From NCBI GenBank assembly GCA_949300145.1, contig CASGDA010000001.1, forward strand, positions 248,001 through 312,000: 64,000 bases of DNA, in the 5' to 3' direction. Every line of letters starts with the position of its first letter. Positions within the stretch are counted from its first letter, which is position 1. Positions 8,725 through 17,958 of this stretch are shown here, one piece after another. The notes beneath the pieces were generated by a model, which was given only the letters and a program-made list of their open reading frames with translations, was not told where the DNA came from and did not search any database. This stretch comes from an uncultured Treponema sp. (GTDB taxonomy: Bacteria; Spirochaetota; Spirochaetia; Treponematales; Treponemataceae). The position numbers and the translations under genes were made by a program.

Positions 8725-10554
8725 ATGTGCGGAATTGTAGGGTACATAGGGCAGGAACAAGCCACACCGGTACTTATAAATGCGCTTAAAAAACTGGAAT
8801 ACAGGGGATATGATTCAGCCGGAATTGCAGTCCTGGACAGCGGCTGTCTTACCGTCCGGAAAGCGAAGGGCCGCCTCCGTGTCCTGGAAGAAAAAATAGC
8901 GACGGAAGTTATCCGCGGAAAGCTGGGGATAGGACACACCCGTTGGGCTACCCACGGAGAACCCTCGGACATCAATTCCCATCCGCAGACAGATGTTTCC
9001 GGTAAAATCGCAGTCGTCCACAACGGAATAATCGAAAACTATTCAAAACTCAAAATCTGGCTTGAAAACCAGGGAGTGGTTTTCCGCAGCGAAACCGACA
9101 CCGAGGTTATCGCCCATCTCATAAATTTCAATTACAACGGTGATTTGCTGGCAGCCGTCATCGAAACCATAAAGAAACTTGAGGGTTCCTACGCTATAGG
9201 CGTAATCTGCGAGGACGAGCAGGACAAAATCATAGCCGCCAGAAAAGACAATCCCCTTGTTGTCGGAAAAGGTAACGGGGAAAACCTCATCGCCTCCGAT
9301 GTACCCGCCCTGCTGGAATACACCCGTGATGTCTATTATCTGGATGATATGGAAATCGCCGCGCTCTATGACGATCACGTGGAATTCTACGATGAATACG
9401 GCGTAAAGCACGAAAAAGAAACATCCCGCATAGAATGGGATATAACAGCCGCGGAAAAAGGCGGATTTGAGCATTTTATGCTCAAGGAAATACATGAACA
9501 GCCGAAAGCCCTCGCAAACACACTGAAAGCGCGCATAAAAACCTACGCCTCGAAATCAATAAACCTGGAGGAAATAGGCTTCAGCTCTGAATGGGCAGAA
9601 GCGCAGCGTGTCGTAATCACCGCCTGCGGAACCGCCTGGCATGCGGGAGTGGTCGGAAAATACATCTTTGAACATTTTGCCGGAATCCCGACGGACGTGG
9701 ATATCGCATCCGAATACCGTTACAGGAATCCGATTCTGAATCCGGCGGATATCTTCATCATCATAAGCCAGTCCGGTGAAACAGCGGACACACTGGCAGC
9801 CATGCGCATGGCGAAAAAAGCCGGGGCAAAAATAATAGCGGTGACAAACGTTGTCGGTTCCACCCTGGCACGGGAAGCGGATCTGGTCATGTACACCTGG
9901 GCGGGCCCGGAAATAGCGGTCGCCTCAACGAAAGCCTTTACAACCCAGCTGATGTGCCTTTACCTGATAGCCTTTCAATTCGGCATGTTACGTGGAAAAA
10001 TCACGGAAGAAACACTGGGCAAACTGATTCAAGCGTTGGAGGATATTTCAGGGCAGGCGGAAAAAATACTCAGCGATGAAGAGGCCGTCCAAAGATTCGC
10101 GGCGAGGCAATTCAACAAAACAAAAGTTTTCTTCATGGGAAGATTGTTTGACTATGCAATAAGTTTGGAAAGCGCGTTGAAACTGAAAGAAATAAGCTAC
10201 ACCCACTCAGAGGCATTCGCCGCCGGGGAGCTGAAACACGGCCCGATTGCACTTGTTGACAACGACACACTGGCGGTGGCTTTCTGCACACAAACGGAAC
10301 TTTTTGATAAAATGGACTCAAGTATAAAGCAGGTGAAAGCCAGGGGAGCCACTGTGCTGGTTATAACCTACGACGGGGAAGAACGTTTTAACGGTATCGC
10401 TGATGAAATTTTCCGGATACCCCGGACATATGACGAGCTTACGCCGATACTCTCCGTCATCCCCTGCCAGCTTTTTGCATATTACTGCGCCGTTCAGCGG
10501 GGACATGACCCTGATAAGCCCAGAAACCTCGCGAAAAGCGTAACCGTTGAATAA
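8725..10554 (+). CDS. glmS: Glutamine-fructose-6-phosphate aminotransferase (isomerizing)
   Basis: Makes glucosamine-6-phosphate from fructose-6-phosphate and glutamine, the entry to peptidoglycan and lipid-A type amino sugars. The 609 residues match the family. The N terminus is MCGIVGYIG with Cys2 as the glutaminase nucleophile after Met removal. GHTRWATHG and HNGIIENY follow in the glutaminase domain. Two SIS domains follow (GTAWHAGV and SQSGETADT; then EAFAAGELKHGPIAL), and the C terminus is KSVTVE. An AGGGGG ribosome-binding site precedes the ATG. I see no glmS ribozyme in the 25 bp upstream gap, so regulation differs from the Gram-positive arrangement. Its end overlaps the open frame of the next gene. 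Confidence 0.96.
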   Translation: MCGIVGYIGQEQATPVLINALKKLEYRGYDSAGIAVLDSGCLTVRKAKGRLRVLEEKIATEVIRGKLGIGHTRWATHGEPSDINSHPQTDVSGKIAVVHNGIIENYSKLKIWLENQGVVFRSETDTEVIAHLINFNYNGDLLAAVIETIKKLEGSYAIGVICEDEQDKIIAARKDNPLVVGKGNGENLIASDVPALLEYTRDVYYLDDMEIAALYDDHVEFYDEYGVKHEKETSRIEWDITAAEKGGFEHFMLKEIHEQPKALANTLKARIKTYASKSINLEEIGFSSEWAEAQRVVITACGTAWHAGVVGKYIFEHFAGIPTDVDIASEYRYRNPILNPADIFIIISQSGETADTLAAMRMAKKAGAKIIAVTNVVGSTLAREADLVMYTWAGPEIAVASTKAFTTQLMCLYLIAFQFGMLRGKITEETLGKLIQALEDISGQAEKILSDEEAVQRFAARQFNKTKVFFMGRLFDYAISLESALKLKEISYTHSEAFAAGELKHGPIALVDNDTLAVAFCTQTELFDKMDSSIKQVKARGATVLVITYDGEERFNGIADEIFRIPRTYDELTPILSVIPCQLFAYYCAVQRGHDPDKPRNLAKSVTVE

Positions 10555-10591
10555 ACCCTGCAAACAGGAAACAGGAGGTAAAAATAAAATC

Positions 10592-11083
10592 ATGGAAGAA
10601 GGAAAATATGTCCGTCCCACATGGGATGAATATTTCATGGAAGTCTGCCGCTCAATCGCAAAACGCGCCACCTGTGACAGAGGCCGTTCAGGCTGCGTCA
10701 TAGCGCGGGACAACCAGATACTGGTCACCGGTTACGTCGGAGCTCCGACCGGGCTCCCCCACTGCGATGAAGTCGGGCATCACCTGAAGAAAATGCAGCA
10801 CGAAGACGGCAGCATAACGCAGCACTGCGTCAGGACAGTCCATGCGGAACAAAACGCCATCTGCCAGGCCGCCAAAAGGGGCATATCAATAGAAGGTGCG
10901 ACACTTTACTGCAAAATGACACCATGCCGGACATGCGCGATGCTCATAATCAACTGCGGAATTGTCCGCGTCGTCGCAGAACGCAGGTATCATGATTCGG
11001 AAGACACCATCCAAATGTTCAAACAGGCCGGTATAAAGCTCGAACACCTTGACGACCGCGTAGAAACTTACACAAACCAGTAG
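10592..11083 (+). CDS. dCMP deaminase (ComEB-like, zinc-dependent)
   Basis: A cytidine/deoxycytidylate deaminase family protein that would convert dCMP to dUMP for thymidylate synthesis. The zinc site is visible as VHAEQNAI (His-Ala-Glu, catalytic Glu) and TPCRTCAMLIINCGI (PCxxC). Another Cys/His pair earlier (GAPTGLPHCDE and QHCVRTVHAE) is typical of bacterial dCMP deaminases. The ATG at 10592 is preceded by AGGAGG about 13 nt upstream and gives 163 residues starting MEEGKYVRPTWDEYF, matching family starts. The longer frame would overlap glmS. Riboflavin-type deaminases are less likely because there is no reductase domain. Confidence 0.88.
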   Translation: MEEGKYVRPTWDEYFMEVCRSIAKRATCDRGRSGCVIARDNQILVTGYVGAPTGLPHCDEVGHHLKKMQHEDGSITQHCVRTVHAEQNAICQAAKRGISIEGATLYCKMTPCRTCAMLIINCGIVRVVAERRYHDSEDTIQMFKQAGIKLEHLDDRVETYTNQ

Positions 11084-11114
11084 CGGCAAGCGCTTACAGA
11101 AACACAGACCACGC

Positions 11115-12536
11115 CTAAAGATTCGTTTCCAGCCAGCCGCGGAATTCCCGGTACTCCCGTCCCATCGGTATCGCCCTGTCCGGCAGGTGAAGGACCTTTT
11201 CCAACTGTGCGGGCATAACAGGAACCCGTCCCACCGCCTGTTTTACAGTCTCCCCGAATTTCGCAGGATGGGCTGTCTCAAGAATCATGCCCAGACAATT
11301 ACCGTTAACACAGTCCCGGCTCCATGCCGGTGCGGTTTCGGCGGAACAACGAAGCCCTGTTTTTCCTGCGGCGGGAATCTCTCCGCCCAGAACGTCAGCC
11401 ATCGCCCCGCCGCGTATTTCCTGCCAAGCCTTCCATCCTACAGCTCCGTGCGGATCAATAATATAACCTGTATCATCATTGCAGGAACGGATAGCCATCA
11501 ATGTCTCCCGGTCATCCGCCCAATATCCAGCCATAATAGAACGTATTTCGTCTATGGAATACATGGCGCACATACGCTCATAATTACTTGGAGCGCCTAC
11601 GTCCATCGCGTTTGAAATGGTCTGCACCGAAGGACGGGGCTCGTATTTCCCGGTTTCAAGCCAATCCGGAACGGTATGGTTGGAATTAGTCGCGGCAACA
11701 AAACCGGCGATGGGCGCGCCCATTTCCTTTGCAATCAAACCTGAAGTTAAATTACCGAAATTCCCGGAAGGAACAACGGCGATGAGTTTCGGATTGTCGA
11801 TGCGGTTGTCATGGCGGCTTCTTTCCAGAATCGACAGGGAACCGTAAATATAATAAAAAGCCTGCGGAAGCAGACGGGAAATATTTATCGAATTTGCGGA
11901 GGAAAGCCTCAGCTTTTTCCTCAAGTCAACATCGGTGAAAGCTGTTTTTACAAGCTTCTGGCAGTCGTCAAAGGTTCCGTCCACCGACAAAGCCCGCACG
12001 TTACCATCAAAAGTTGAAAGCTGCTTTTCCTGCAACGGGGAAATTTTTCCGGCCGGATACAAAATCGTAACATCTATACCCTCAACCCCGTAAAAGGCGC
12101 TTCCCACAGCACTGCCGGTGTCCCCGGAAGTGGCGACAAGAATATGCAGCATATCCTTTTCAGTTTTATTGAAAAAACTCATGACCCTTGCCATGAATCT
12201 GGCCCCGAAATCCTTAAAGGCGCATGTCGGGCCGTGGAAAAGCTCCAGGATATAAGTGACAGGATTAACAGGAACAACGGGAGCGCTGAATGGATAGGCG
12301 TCTGCAATGATTGACATTAAATCATTCTCTGGAATGTCATCTTCAACAAAAGGCTTTGCCGCCATAAAAGCTATATCCCTGAAAGAAGGCGGAGGATTTT
12401 TAAACAAAAAAGATTCAGGTAGTTTGGGAATCGCCTGCGGAATATAAAGGCCTCCCGTAGCGGGATTCATCCCGCTCAAGACAGCTTCCCTGAAAGAAAC
12501 TTTTACCGAACGATCCCTGGTATCACAATAAAACAT
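11115..12536 (-). CDS. thrC: Threonine synthase
   Basis: PLP enzyme that converts O-phosphohomoserine to threonine. The protein has 473 residues, the longer E. coli/yeast-like class. The PLP lysine is in PTCAFKDFGARFMA (about residue 112). ATSGDTGSAVGSAFYG, PSGNFGNLTSG and the C-terminal ETAHPAKF are family markers. The N terminus (YCDTRDRSVKVSFREAVL) is typical. The gene is alone on the minus strand and converges with the dCMP deaminase. Its promoter ends 6 nt before the ATG and there is no ribosome-binding site, so the mRNA is predicted to be leaderless. Confidence 0.94.
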   Translation of the reverse strand: MFYCDTRDRSVKVSFREAVLSGMNPATGGLYIPQAIPKLPESFLFKNPPPSFRDIAFMAAKPFVEDDIPENDLMSIIADAYPFSAPVVPVNPVTYILELFHGPTCAFKDFGARFMARVMSFFNKTEKDMLHILVATSGDTGSAVGSAFYGVEGIDVTILYPAGKISPLQEKQLSTFDGNVRALSVDGTFDDCQKLVKTAFTDVDLRKKLRLSSANSINISRLLPQAFYYIYGSLSILERSRHDNRIDNPKLIAVVPSGNFGNLTSGLIAKEMGAPIAGFVAATNSNHTVPDWLETGKYEPRPSVQTISNAMDVGAPSNYERMCAMYSIDEIRSIMAGYWADDRETLMAIRSCNDDTGYIIDPHGAVGWKAWQEIRGGAMADVLGGEIPAAGKTGLRCSAETAPAWSRDCVNGNCLGMILETAHPAKFGETVKQAVGRVPVMPAQLEKVLHLPDRAIPMGREYREFRGWLETNL

Positions 12537-12542
12537 AGGCCG

Positions 12543-12571
12543 ATTCTAGCATAAAAAAAGCTGTATTGCAA
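12543..12571 (-). promoter_or_regulatory. thrC promoter, predicted leaderless start
   Basis: Minus-strand TTGCAA (12571-12566) and TAGAAT (12548-12543) are 17 bp apart. Exactly 6 nt separate the -10 box from the thrC ATG, so the transcript should begin at the A of the start codon. No Shine-Dalgarno sequence is present. Confidence 0.65.
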
Positions 12572-12575
12572 TTAT

Positions 12576-12623
12576 AAAAAAAAGCACCCTGCGGTGTACA
12601 CTGCTGCAAATACCGCAGGATGC
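12576..12623 (-). terminator. Terminator of the sugar ABC-GH43 operon
   Basis: On the minus strand a 12-bp stem (12623-12612 with 12595-12584; one A/C mismatch) has a 16-nt loop and is followed by eight T (12583-12576). It lies about 95 bp past the GH43 stop and partly overlaps the thrC promoter region. Confidence 0.85.
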
Positions 12624-12667
12624 TATAAAGGAAGCAGACCGACGGACTTCACGGAACATTTCACGCT

Positions 12668-12690
12668 GCACACGGAAAAACACCGTGTGC
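12668..12690 (-). other. Perfect hairpin next to the GH43 stop codon
   Basis: GCACACGG (12668-12675) and CCGTGTGC (12683-12690) form an 8-bp perfect stem with a 7-nt loop. It is not followed by a T-run. It lies between the GH43 stop and the true terminator, so it may be a 3' mRNA-stability hairpin. Confidence 0.5.
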
Positions 12691-12715
12691 GAGGAGGATT
12701 CAAGCGGAAATATTC

Positions 12716-14362
12716 CTATTCATCACCATCAGCCCTGTAATCAAAATAAGCAAAATCGGCACATGCCGAATAACGCGCTGTGTCACAGCAGAAAATACCG
12801 GTGAATGCACCGGTGAAACCCATATAGGGGTATTCATCAGAAAGAAGGGTTGAATCCAGCATAGGCCTGAGCTGTCTCCAGTGTTTTCCGTCCAAAGAGA
12901 ACTTGAAAAACCCCTTTTCATTCCTTACCGTCAAACCAAGATAGAGAGGCGTCCCTTCATTTATAACCTCCGGCGGACTCATCTGGAAAACCCTGTCATT
13001 TATCGAAATAACTCTCAGCGTTTTCCCCAAAGATTCTTCATATGAAACCGACAGCAAATACTGGTTGCCTTCATCATAGCGCCAGACTAATCCCGCCATT
13101 TCCTGAAAATACACAGGATTGAAATTAATCTTTGTCTCCGCAGTAAAACAGAAGTCCGTCTGCCTCCTTGCAATCAACGACTGGTTATAAAAGGAAACAG
13201 GAGACTCCCCTCCCCGTATGCGTATGCCGCCGTTCTCCTTGTCCTTGACAAAAGAATAAACACCCGGAAGGTATTCCGTCCTCAGGGTCATAAAATCCCC
13301 GGGAATATTTTCCATAGCGGTGAAATCATAGAATTTGGAATTGTCACGGACATACACACCGTTTTTGTGAGGCACATTTTCAGCGGCGACGGGAGGCTCA
13401 AAAGTTTCAGCAGGATAATTCAAAGAGAACCCTTCAAGCAGACATGATTTATCATCATGCTTGACATAAGGCCAGCCGTCTTTCCATTCCAACTCTACAA
13501 TGGAAGTCTCCCGTCCCAACACACACCTGTCGGTTCCCTGCACGGGACGCCCGCACAAGAAAGCAAGATATGTTCTGCCGTCAGGAGTATCACACCAGCT
13601 GGCATGTCCGGCTTTTTTTATCGTGATATCTTTTCCGTAAGAAGATATAAGAGGATTCCCCGGATGGATTTCATAAGGACCTTCCAGATTTTTCGAGCGG
13701 GCCACTGTGGCTGCATGCTCATAGCTTGTCCCGCCCTCGGCCGCAAGAATATAATACATTCCGTCCCTTTTATACAAATGGGGTCCCTCCACACAACCGA
13801 TTTGCGAACCGGTGAATATTTTGCGGGGGCTGCCTACCAGCTTCTTTTCTGAAGGACTGTATTCCTGCAGCAAAAGACCGGAAAAACATTCCCATCCTGT
13901 TTTTCTGTAATCCCACTCCATATTTATCAGCCACTTGCGCCCGTCATCGTCATGGAAAAGGGAGGGGTCAAACCCGGAAGCGTTCAGGAAAACAGGATCA
14001 GACCAAGGGCCTTCTATGGAAGGGGCTGTTGTCAGGAAGTTGGGGCTGTCCTTCCAGGGACCGAAAGTTCCCCAGGACCGTACATTCGTATAAATAAGCC
14101 AGAACAAACCGTCCGAATATGAGAGGCACGGGGCCCAGATACCGCATGACGGAATACATCCTGCCATATCAAGAAGTCTCTTGGAAGAAAGAGGCGACGG
14201 AACCCTCTCCCAGGACACCAAATCCTTGGAGCGGTGAATTTCAACACCCGGATACCACTCAAACGTAGAGTTAGCTATAAAATACTCATCTCCGACACGG
14301 ACAATTGACGGATCAGGATGAAAGCCGGGTAAAACCGGATTCCTGCACAGTACAGCACACAT
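12716..14362 (-). CDS. Glycoside hydrolase family 43 (beta-xylosidase / alpha-arabinofuranosidase type)
   Basis: A 548-residue intracellular GH43 enzyme with no signal peptide. The five-bladed propeller starts with NPVLPGFHPDPSIVRVGDEYF (catalytic base Asp near residue 16). SGFDPSLFHDDDGRKWLINM supplies the second Asp and GCVEGPHLYKR the general-acid Glu. Residues about 340-548 form the C-terminal beta-sandwich typical of two-domain xylosidases (XynB type). The ATG at 14362 is preferred because GAGGTGG lies about 6 nt upstream; the frame could be extended three codons to a GTG. It is the last gene of the ABC importer operon, so it probably cleaves imported xylo- or arabino-oligosaccharides. 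The exact sugar cannot be told. Confidence 0.88.
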   Translation of the reverse strand: MCAVLCRNPVLPGFHPDPSIVRVGDEYFIANSTFEWYPGVEIHRSKDLVSWERVPSPLSSKRLLDMAGCIPSCGIWAPCLSYSDGLFWLIYTNVRSWGTFGPWKDSPNFLTTAPSIEGPWSDPVFLNASGFDPSLFHDDDGRKWLINMEWDYRKTGWECFSGLLLQEYSPSEKKLVGSPRKIFTGSQIGCVEGPHLYKRDGMYYILAAEGGTSYEHAATVARSKNLEGPYEIHPGNPLISSYGKDITIKKAGHASWCDTPDGRTYLAFLCGRPVQGTDRCVLGRETSIVELEWKDGWPYVKHDDKSCLLEGFSLNYPAETFEPPVAAENVPHKNGVYVRDNSKFYDFTAMENIPGDFMTLRTEYLPGVYSFVKDKENGGIRIRGGESPVSFYNQSLIARRQTDFCFTAETKINFNPVYFQEMAGLVWRYDEGNQYLLSVSYEESLGKTLRVISINDRVFQMSPPEVINEGTPLYLGLTVRNEKGFFKFSLDGKHWRQLRPMLDSTLLSDEYPYMGFTGAFTGIFCCDTARYSACADFAYFDYRADGDE

Positions 14363-14471
14363 TTCAACCACCTCTCTCTATAAAACAACCAGGCCTGCAG
14401 ACAGACAAACAACTTCCCGTATTAAGATTCACGCTTTCCCATTGCCGCAGGGGAAAGGGGAAAGCGGAAAA

Positions 14472-15341
14472 TCATTCCTTTACACCGCCCATCGTAATAC
14501 CGGAAATGATGAAGCGGGACATAAAGGCATAAAAAATCAGGATGGGAACTATGGAAACGGCAATTCCCAGATATATTCCGCCGTATTCTGTTCTGTATAT
14601 GTCACCGCGCAACATCTGTACAAGCATCGGCAGCGTATATTTCTTTGTATCCGATATAAGGACAAACGGCGTGAAAAAGTTGTTCCATGAACCGACAAAG
14701 GAGAATATACACTGGGCAGCCATAGCCGGAGTCATTACCGGAAGAACTATCATATTGAAAGTCCTGTATTCCCCTGAACCGTCTATCCTTGCAGCGTCAA
14801 TAAGTTCCATAGACAGAACAGAGGCCAAATACTGCCGCAAAAACAAAACGGTACCTGCCGATGCAATCGTCGGCACAATCAGCGGTATGTAACTGTTAAG
14901 CAGCCTCAATTTTGCCATGAACTGATAAAAACCTATGAACGACAGAGTTGACGGCAACATCATTATAAGAAGTATTACCGCCCAAAGAAGTTTCCGGCCC
15001 TTGAAATCGTATACCTGCAGACCGTAGGCAGTCATCGCAGAAAAATACACACCGAAGGCTGTCATCATAATCGCAAGGTAAAAACTGTTGAAGAATCCCT
15101 GCCATATCTGGAATCCGCGGTTTGTAAGAGCGTTCCAGTTATACGCTATGTTCGAACCGGGAAGCAATGATATACCGGCGTTTATTTGCTCGGTAGACCT
15201 TGTCGCATTCACCAGCAATATATAAATCGGCACCACCGCAAGAAGCGCCAGAAAGACCATCACAACATAACAACCGCCACGTTTAAGGTAAAGGCTTCCG
15301 TTCCCGCTTTTTACAGCGGCCGCACTTATAGTTCCTGCCAT
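14472..15341 (-). CDS. Sugar ABC transporter permease (MalG-type)
   Basis: A 289-residue inner-membrane permease of a carbohydrate uptake (CUT1) ABC transporter. It has about six hydrophobic segments. The cytoplasmic EAA loop for ATPase contact is seen as MELIDAARIDGSGEYRTFNMIVLP (about 187-210, the A-x-x-D-G motif). The C terminus MSRFIISGITMGGVKE is typical of the MalG branch. It follows the MalF-type permease after 14 bp and precedes the GH43 gene. No ATP-binding subunit is encoded in the operon, so a shared MsmK-like ATPase elsewhere is expected. Confidence 0.93.
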   Translation of the reverse strand: MAGTISAAAVKSGNGSLYLKRGGCYVVMVFLALLAVVPIYILLVNATRSTEQINAGISLLPGSNIAYNWNALTNRGFQIWQGFFNSFYLAIMMTAFGVYFSAMTAYGLQVYDFKGRKLLWAVILLIMMLPSTLSFIGFYQFMAKLRLLNSYIPLIVPTIASAGTVLFLRQYLASVLSMELIDAARIDGSGEYRTFNMIVLPVMTPAMAAQCIFSFVGSWNNFFTPFVLISDTKKYTLPMLVQMLRGDIYRTEYGGIYLGIAVSIVPILIFYAFMSRFIISGITMGGVKE

Positions 15342-15355
15342 TCTTCTTTCCCCCT

Positions 15356-16318
15356 TTACTTTTTCCTCTTCAGATCGCTTCTGTCCTGAACAAACAGATA
15401 CACCAACAGTGCGAGAATCACTGTTATTATGAACATTCCAACGGATATTGCCGCGGCATATGCATAATCATTGCGCCCCTGAAACGCTACGTTATATATG
15501 TACACCGCAGTCGTTCTTATCTTGAAGTCAGGAGCACCCCTCATATCCGTCAACAGAAATGGAATATCCAGCATCTGCATACCGCCGATAAGGGATGTTA
15601 CCAATATATAAAGCATCATCGGTCTCAACAAAGGAAGGGTTATATGAATAGTTGTCTGCCTGCTGTTGGCACCGTCCACAACCGCGGACTCATAAAGGCT
15701 TGTGGGGATACTTGTTATTCCCGCCATCAACATTATTACGGTATGGCCGTACCACATCCACCACTGGATGAACGCAACCACACCACGTGTCACAGTTACA
15801 TTCCTGAAAAAATTGAATGCCTCATGCACTACAGTTCCGTCCGCCCTCACAACTTCACTATAGAAGCCTAATGCCTGCAGGAACTGGTTCACAGGCCCTA
15901 TCGGATAACCGAACAGACTACGGAACAACATTGCCACACTTGCCGCTGTAAGCAAGTTCGGCATATATATCAACGCACGGAAAAGCCCGCGCCCTTTTAA
16001 TTTCAATCTTACGTCAGACAGCCAGATTGACAGCAATAATGCTATCCCCAGCTGCGGCACAAAATTCCACCCCCACATTATGAAGGTATTACCTACAGCC
16101 TCCCAGAAATACGGATCCGTCACCAGCTTCACATAATTCTCAAATCCGACAATACTGAAATCACTTCTCAGTCCTCTCAGATCGGAAAATGACAGCAGGA
16201 ACGTATATACCGTCGGGTACAGATTGAATAGGCAGAAGACCACCACAAAAGGCGCAATGAAAAAATATCCCCATCTGTTTATCTTTCTTTCTGCGCCGTT
16301 CACTGCCGTCTTATTCAT
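15356..16318 (-). CDS. Sugar ABC transporter permease (MalF-type)
   Basis: Partner permease of about 320 residues with six spans. The N-terminal WGYFFIAPFVVVFCLFNLYP segment is characteristic of MalF/UgpA-like CUT1 permeases. The EAA loop is ESAVVDGANSRQTTIHITLPLLRP (near the middle-C terminus). The ATG at 16318 is chosen because AAGGAG lies 7 nt upstream; the longer frame begins at a TTG without a ribosome-binding site. It lies about 155 bp after the binding-protein gene, with a stable hairpin between, and 14 bp before the second permease. Confidence 0.92.
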   Translation of the reverse strand: MNKTAVNGAERKINRWGYFFIAPFVVVFCLFNLYPTVYTFLLSFSDLRGLRSDFSIVGFENYVKLVTDPYFWEAVGNTFIMWGWNFVPQLGIALLLSIWLSDVRLKLKGRGLFRALIYMPNLLTAASVAMLFRSLFGYPIGPVNQFLQALGFYSEVVRADGTVVHEAFNFFRNVTVTRGVVAFIQWWMWYGHTVIMLMAGITSIPTSLYESAVVDGANSRQTTIHITLPLLRPMMLYILVTSLIGGMQMLDIPFLLTDMRGAPDFKIRTTAVYIYNVAFQGRNDYAYAAAISVGMFIITVILALLVYLFVQDRSDLKRKK

Positions 16319-16428
16319 TCCTCCACTCCTTGCCTCTTTCTTATCCAACTACATCCATTGTCAGGACATATTTTTCACACTCGACTATCAGCATTAAAAT
16401 TTCCTGCACTTTTTTATTTTAAATTAAA

Positions 16429-16460
16429 GAGTACGGCCGGAAACACATCCGACCGTACTC
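16429..16460 (-). other. Intra-operon hairpin after the binding-protein gene
   Basis: Minus-strand arms 16460-16448 and 16441-16429 form a 13-bp stem with one G-T wobble and a 6-nt loop, followed by a T/A-rich stretch. It is placed right after the binding-protein stop (16474) and before the permease genes. This is where sugar operons often carry a partial terminator or 3'-protecting stem that keeps binding-protein mRNA in excess. Confidence 0.65.
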
Positions 16461-16473
16461 CCGTCATATTATG

Positions 16474-17757
16474 TTACAGACCCAACTGGGTATTCACCTG
16501 GGCTTTGAAATCCTCAAGCGCTGTATTCATATCTTTTTCACCGTTAACATAGGCAGTGACAGCCTCATTGAACAGACCTTCGATTGCCTGGTCAGTTCCC
16601 TGGGTCAGCTTACCGTCAACGGATTTAGCCATCTCGGCAAATTCGGCATAATGGTTCTGCCCGCCAAGGAACGGCTCGCTGTAGCTGTCCTTAATTTTGT
16701 CAACAACCACTGTATTGCAAACCAGGTCGCCGGTGTCTTTGGCCCATGCTTCCATGAAACCGTCATCTGTAGTCACATAGCGGATGAATTCCTTCGCGGC
16801 GGCGGCGTTCTTTGTATTCTTGTAGGCACCGAGCCATGTACCCCCCCATCTGTAAGGAGCGGGTCCGGCAATCATCGCCCAGTCACCGCTGGTTTCAGGA
16901 GCATTGGTTTTCAGAACATAGTGCAAACCCCATGTAGGAAGCATATAAGAGAACACTTCAACATCAGCTCCGCTTTCATCCTTCAAAACACCCTTCATAC
17001 CGGCGAACCAGCCTTCAGACCACTGTGAGACACGGCCTTCGTATCCGTTGTCGCGCATAACTTTCGCGGTCTCCATATATTCCCTGGCGGCGGGATCTAT
17101 GACAAGCTTGTCGTTTACAACCCAAGGATCTTTCCTGGCACCCATGATAGGCATAAACAAGTCACCGCTGGAGGCAACAACAACACACTTACCGGAAGAT
17201 TTTTCTTTCAGAGTCTGCGCTGTTTCCATGAATTTAGCCATGTCAGTGAAATATTTCTGCACTTCGGCAGGATCATCGGTTCCAAGATATGTTTTAGCAA
17301 GGCTTCTGCGGTAGAACATCGCACCGGGGGCGGCCTGCCATGACATTGCATACACTTTTCCGTTGTAGGTTCCGACTTCGGCGGGATACGCAAGGAGCTT
17401 GTCTTTGTTCGCTTCATAGACGTCTGTCAGATCCAGCAAAAGACCGGATTCAACGTATTTGCGGACAAACGCAGCTTCAAGACCGAATACATCGGGGGCT
17501 CCCTGTCCTGAAGTAAGGACAGGATCCAGCTTGTTGGGGAACTGGTCTGTCGGTGTCATTGAATATTCCACGGTTATATCCGGGTGGGACGCCTTGAAAT
17601 AATTGTCTGTCATATTCTTGATTTCGTCAGTGAATGACCAGACCACCAGATTACCTTCAGCCTTTCCTGAGCCAGCTGTTTCCTTGTCACCGCAGCTTGT
17701 AAAAACCGCAAGAACAAGAGCAAGAATAACCAATGAACTCATCAGTTTTCCTTTCAT
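16474..17757 (-). CDS. Sugar-binding lipoprotein of a CUT1 ABC transporter
   Basis: A 427-residue extracytoplasmic solute-binding protein (family 1, MalE/UgpB-like). The signal peptide has a hydrophobic core at residues 6-19 and a lipobox VFTSC with lipidated Cys22, followed by GDKE, so it is anchored as a lipoprotein. Fold markers are NLVVWSFTDE after the linker, PDVFGLEAAFVRKYVESGLLLDLTD, and the closing-hinge region ATTDDGF...AKDTGDLVCN. A strong AGGAGAG ribosome-binding site precedes the ATG. It is first in the operon with two permeases and GH43. The bound sugar is inferred, from the GH43 partner, to be a pentose-containing oligosaccharide. Confidence 0.93.
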   Translation of the reverse strand: MKGKLMSSLVILALVLAVFTSCGDKETAGSGKAEGNLVVWSFTDEIKNMTDNYFKASHPDITVEYSMTPTDQFPNKLDPVLTSGQGAPDVFGLEAAFVRKYVESGLLLDLTDVYEANKDKLLAYPAEVGTYNGKVYAMSWQAAPGAMFYRRSLAKTYLGTDDPAEVQKYFTDMAKFMETAQTLKEKSSGKCVVVASSGDLFMPIMGARKDPWVVNDKLVIDPAAREYMETAKVMRDNGYEGRVSQWSEGWFAGMKGVLKDESGADVEVFSYMLPTWGLHYVLKTNAPETSGDWAMIAGPAPYRWGGTWLGAYKNTKNAAAAKEFIRYVTTDDGFMEAWAKDTGDLVCNTVVVDKIKDSYSEPFLGGQNHYAEFAEMAKSVDGKLTQGTDQAIEGLFNEAVTAYVNGEKDMNTALEDFKAQVNTQLGL

Positions 17758-17786
17758 TTCTCTCTCCTTTAATTATTTTTTTTTTA

Positions 17787-17800
17787 AGTTTATATAAACT
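17787..17800 (-). promoter_or_regulatory. 14-bp palindrome in the leader of the sugar operon (candidate operator)
   Basis: AGTTTATATAAACT is a perfect palindrome about 30 bp upstream of the binding-protein start and downstream of the proposed promoter. The surroundings are unusually rich in A and T homopolymer runs. It may bind a sugar-responsive repressor, but no regulator gene is in the operon. Confidence 0.4.
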
Positions 17801-17843
17801 AAAGAACATTTTTTTAATCTATACAAACCCTTAATATAACATC

Positions 17844-17871
17844 AGTATAAAGTATATTTTGGATAATGCAA
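17844..17871 (-). promoter_or_regulatory. Promoter of the sugar ABC-GH43 operon
   Basis: Minus-strand TTGCAT (17871-17866) and TATACT (17849-17844) are 16 bp apart, giving a leader of about 80 nt. Upstream (17872-17930) are several poly-T/poly-A runs on either strand that resemble UP-element or intrinsically curved DNA. Confidence 0.55.
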
Positions 17872-17958
17872 GCTTTTTTTTTAATTTTTTTAAGTTTTTT
17901 TTTTAAGTTTTTTTTGTATAACAGAAAACCCGTATTATCTCAAAGTAAAGCGGGCCCT

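Noticed and set aside
12537..12715. tRNA or small RNA gene in the thrC-GH43 gap
   Set aside because: The hairpins there read as a terminator and a 3' stem. There is no T-loop or CCA-like feature.
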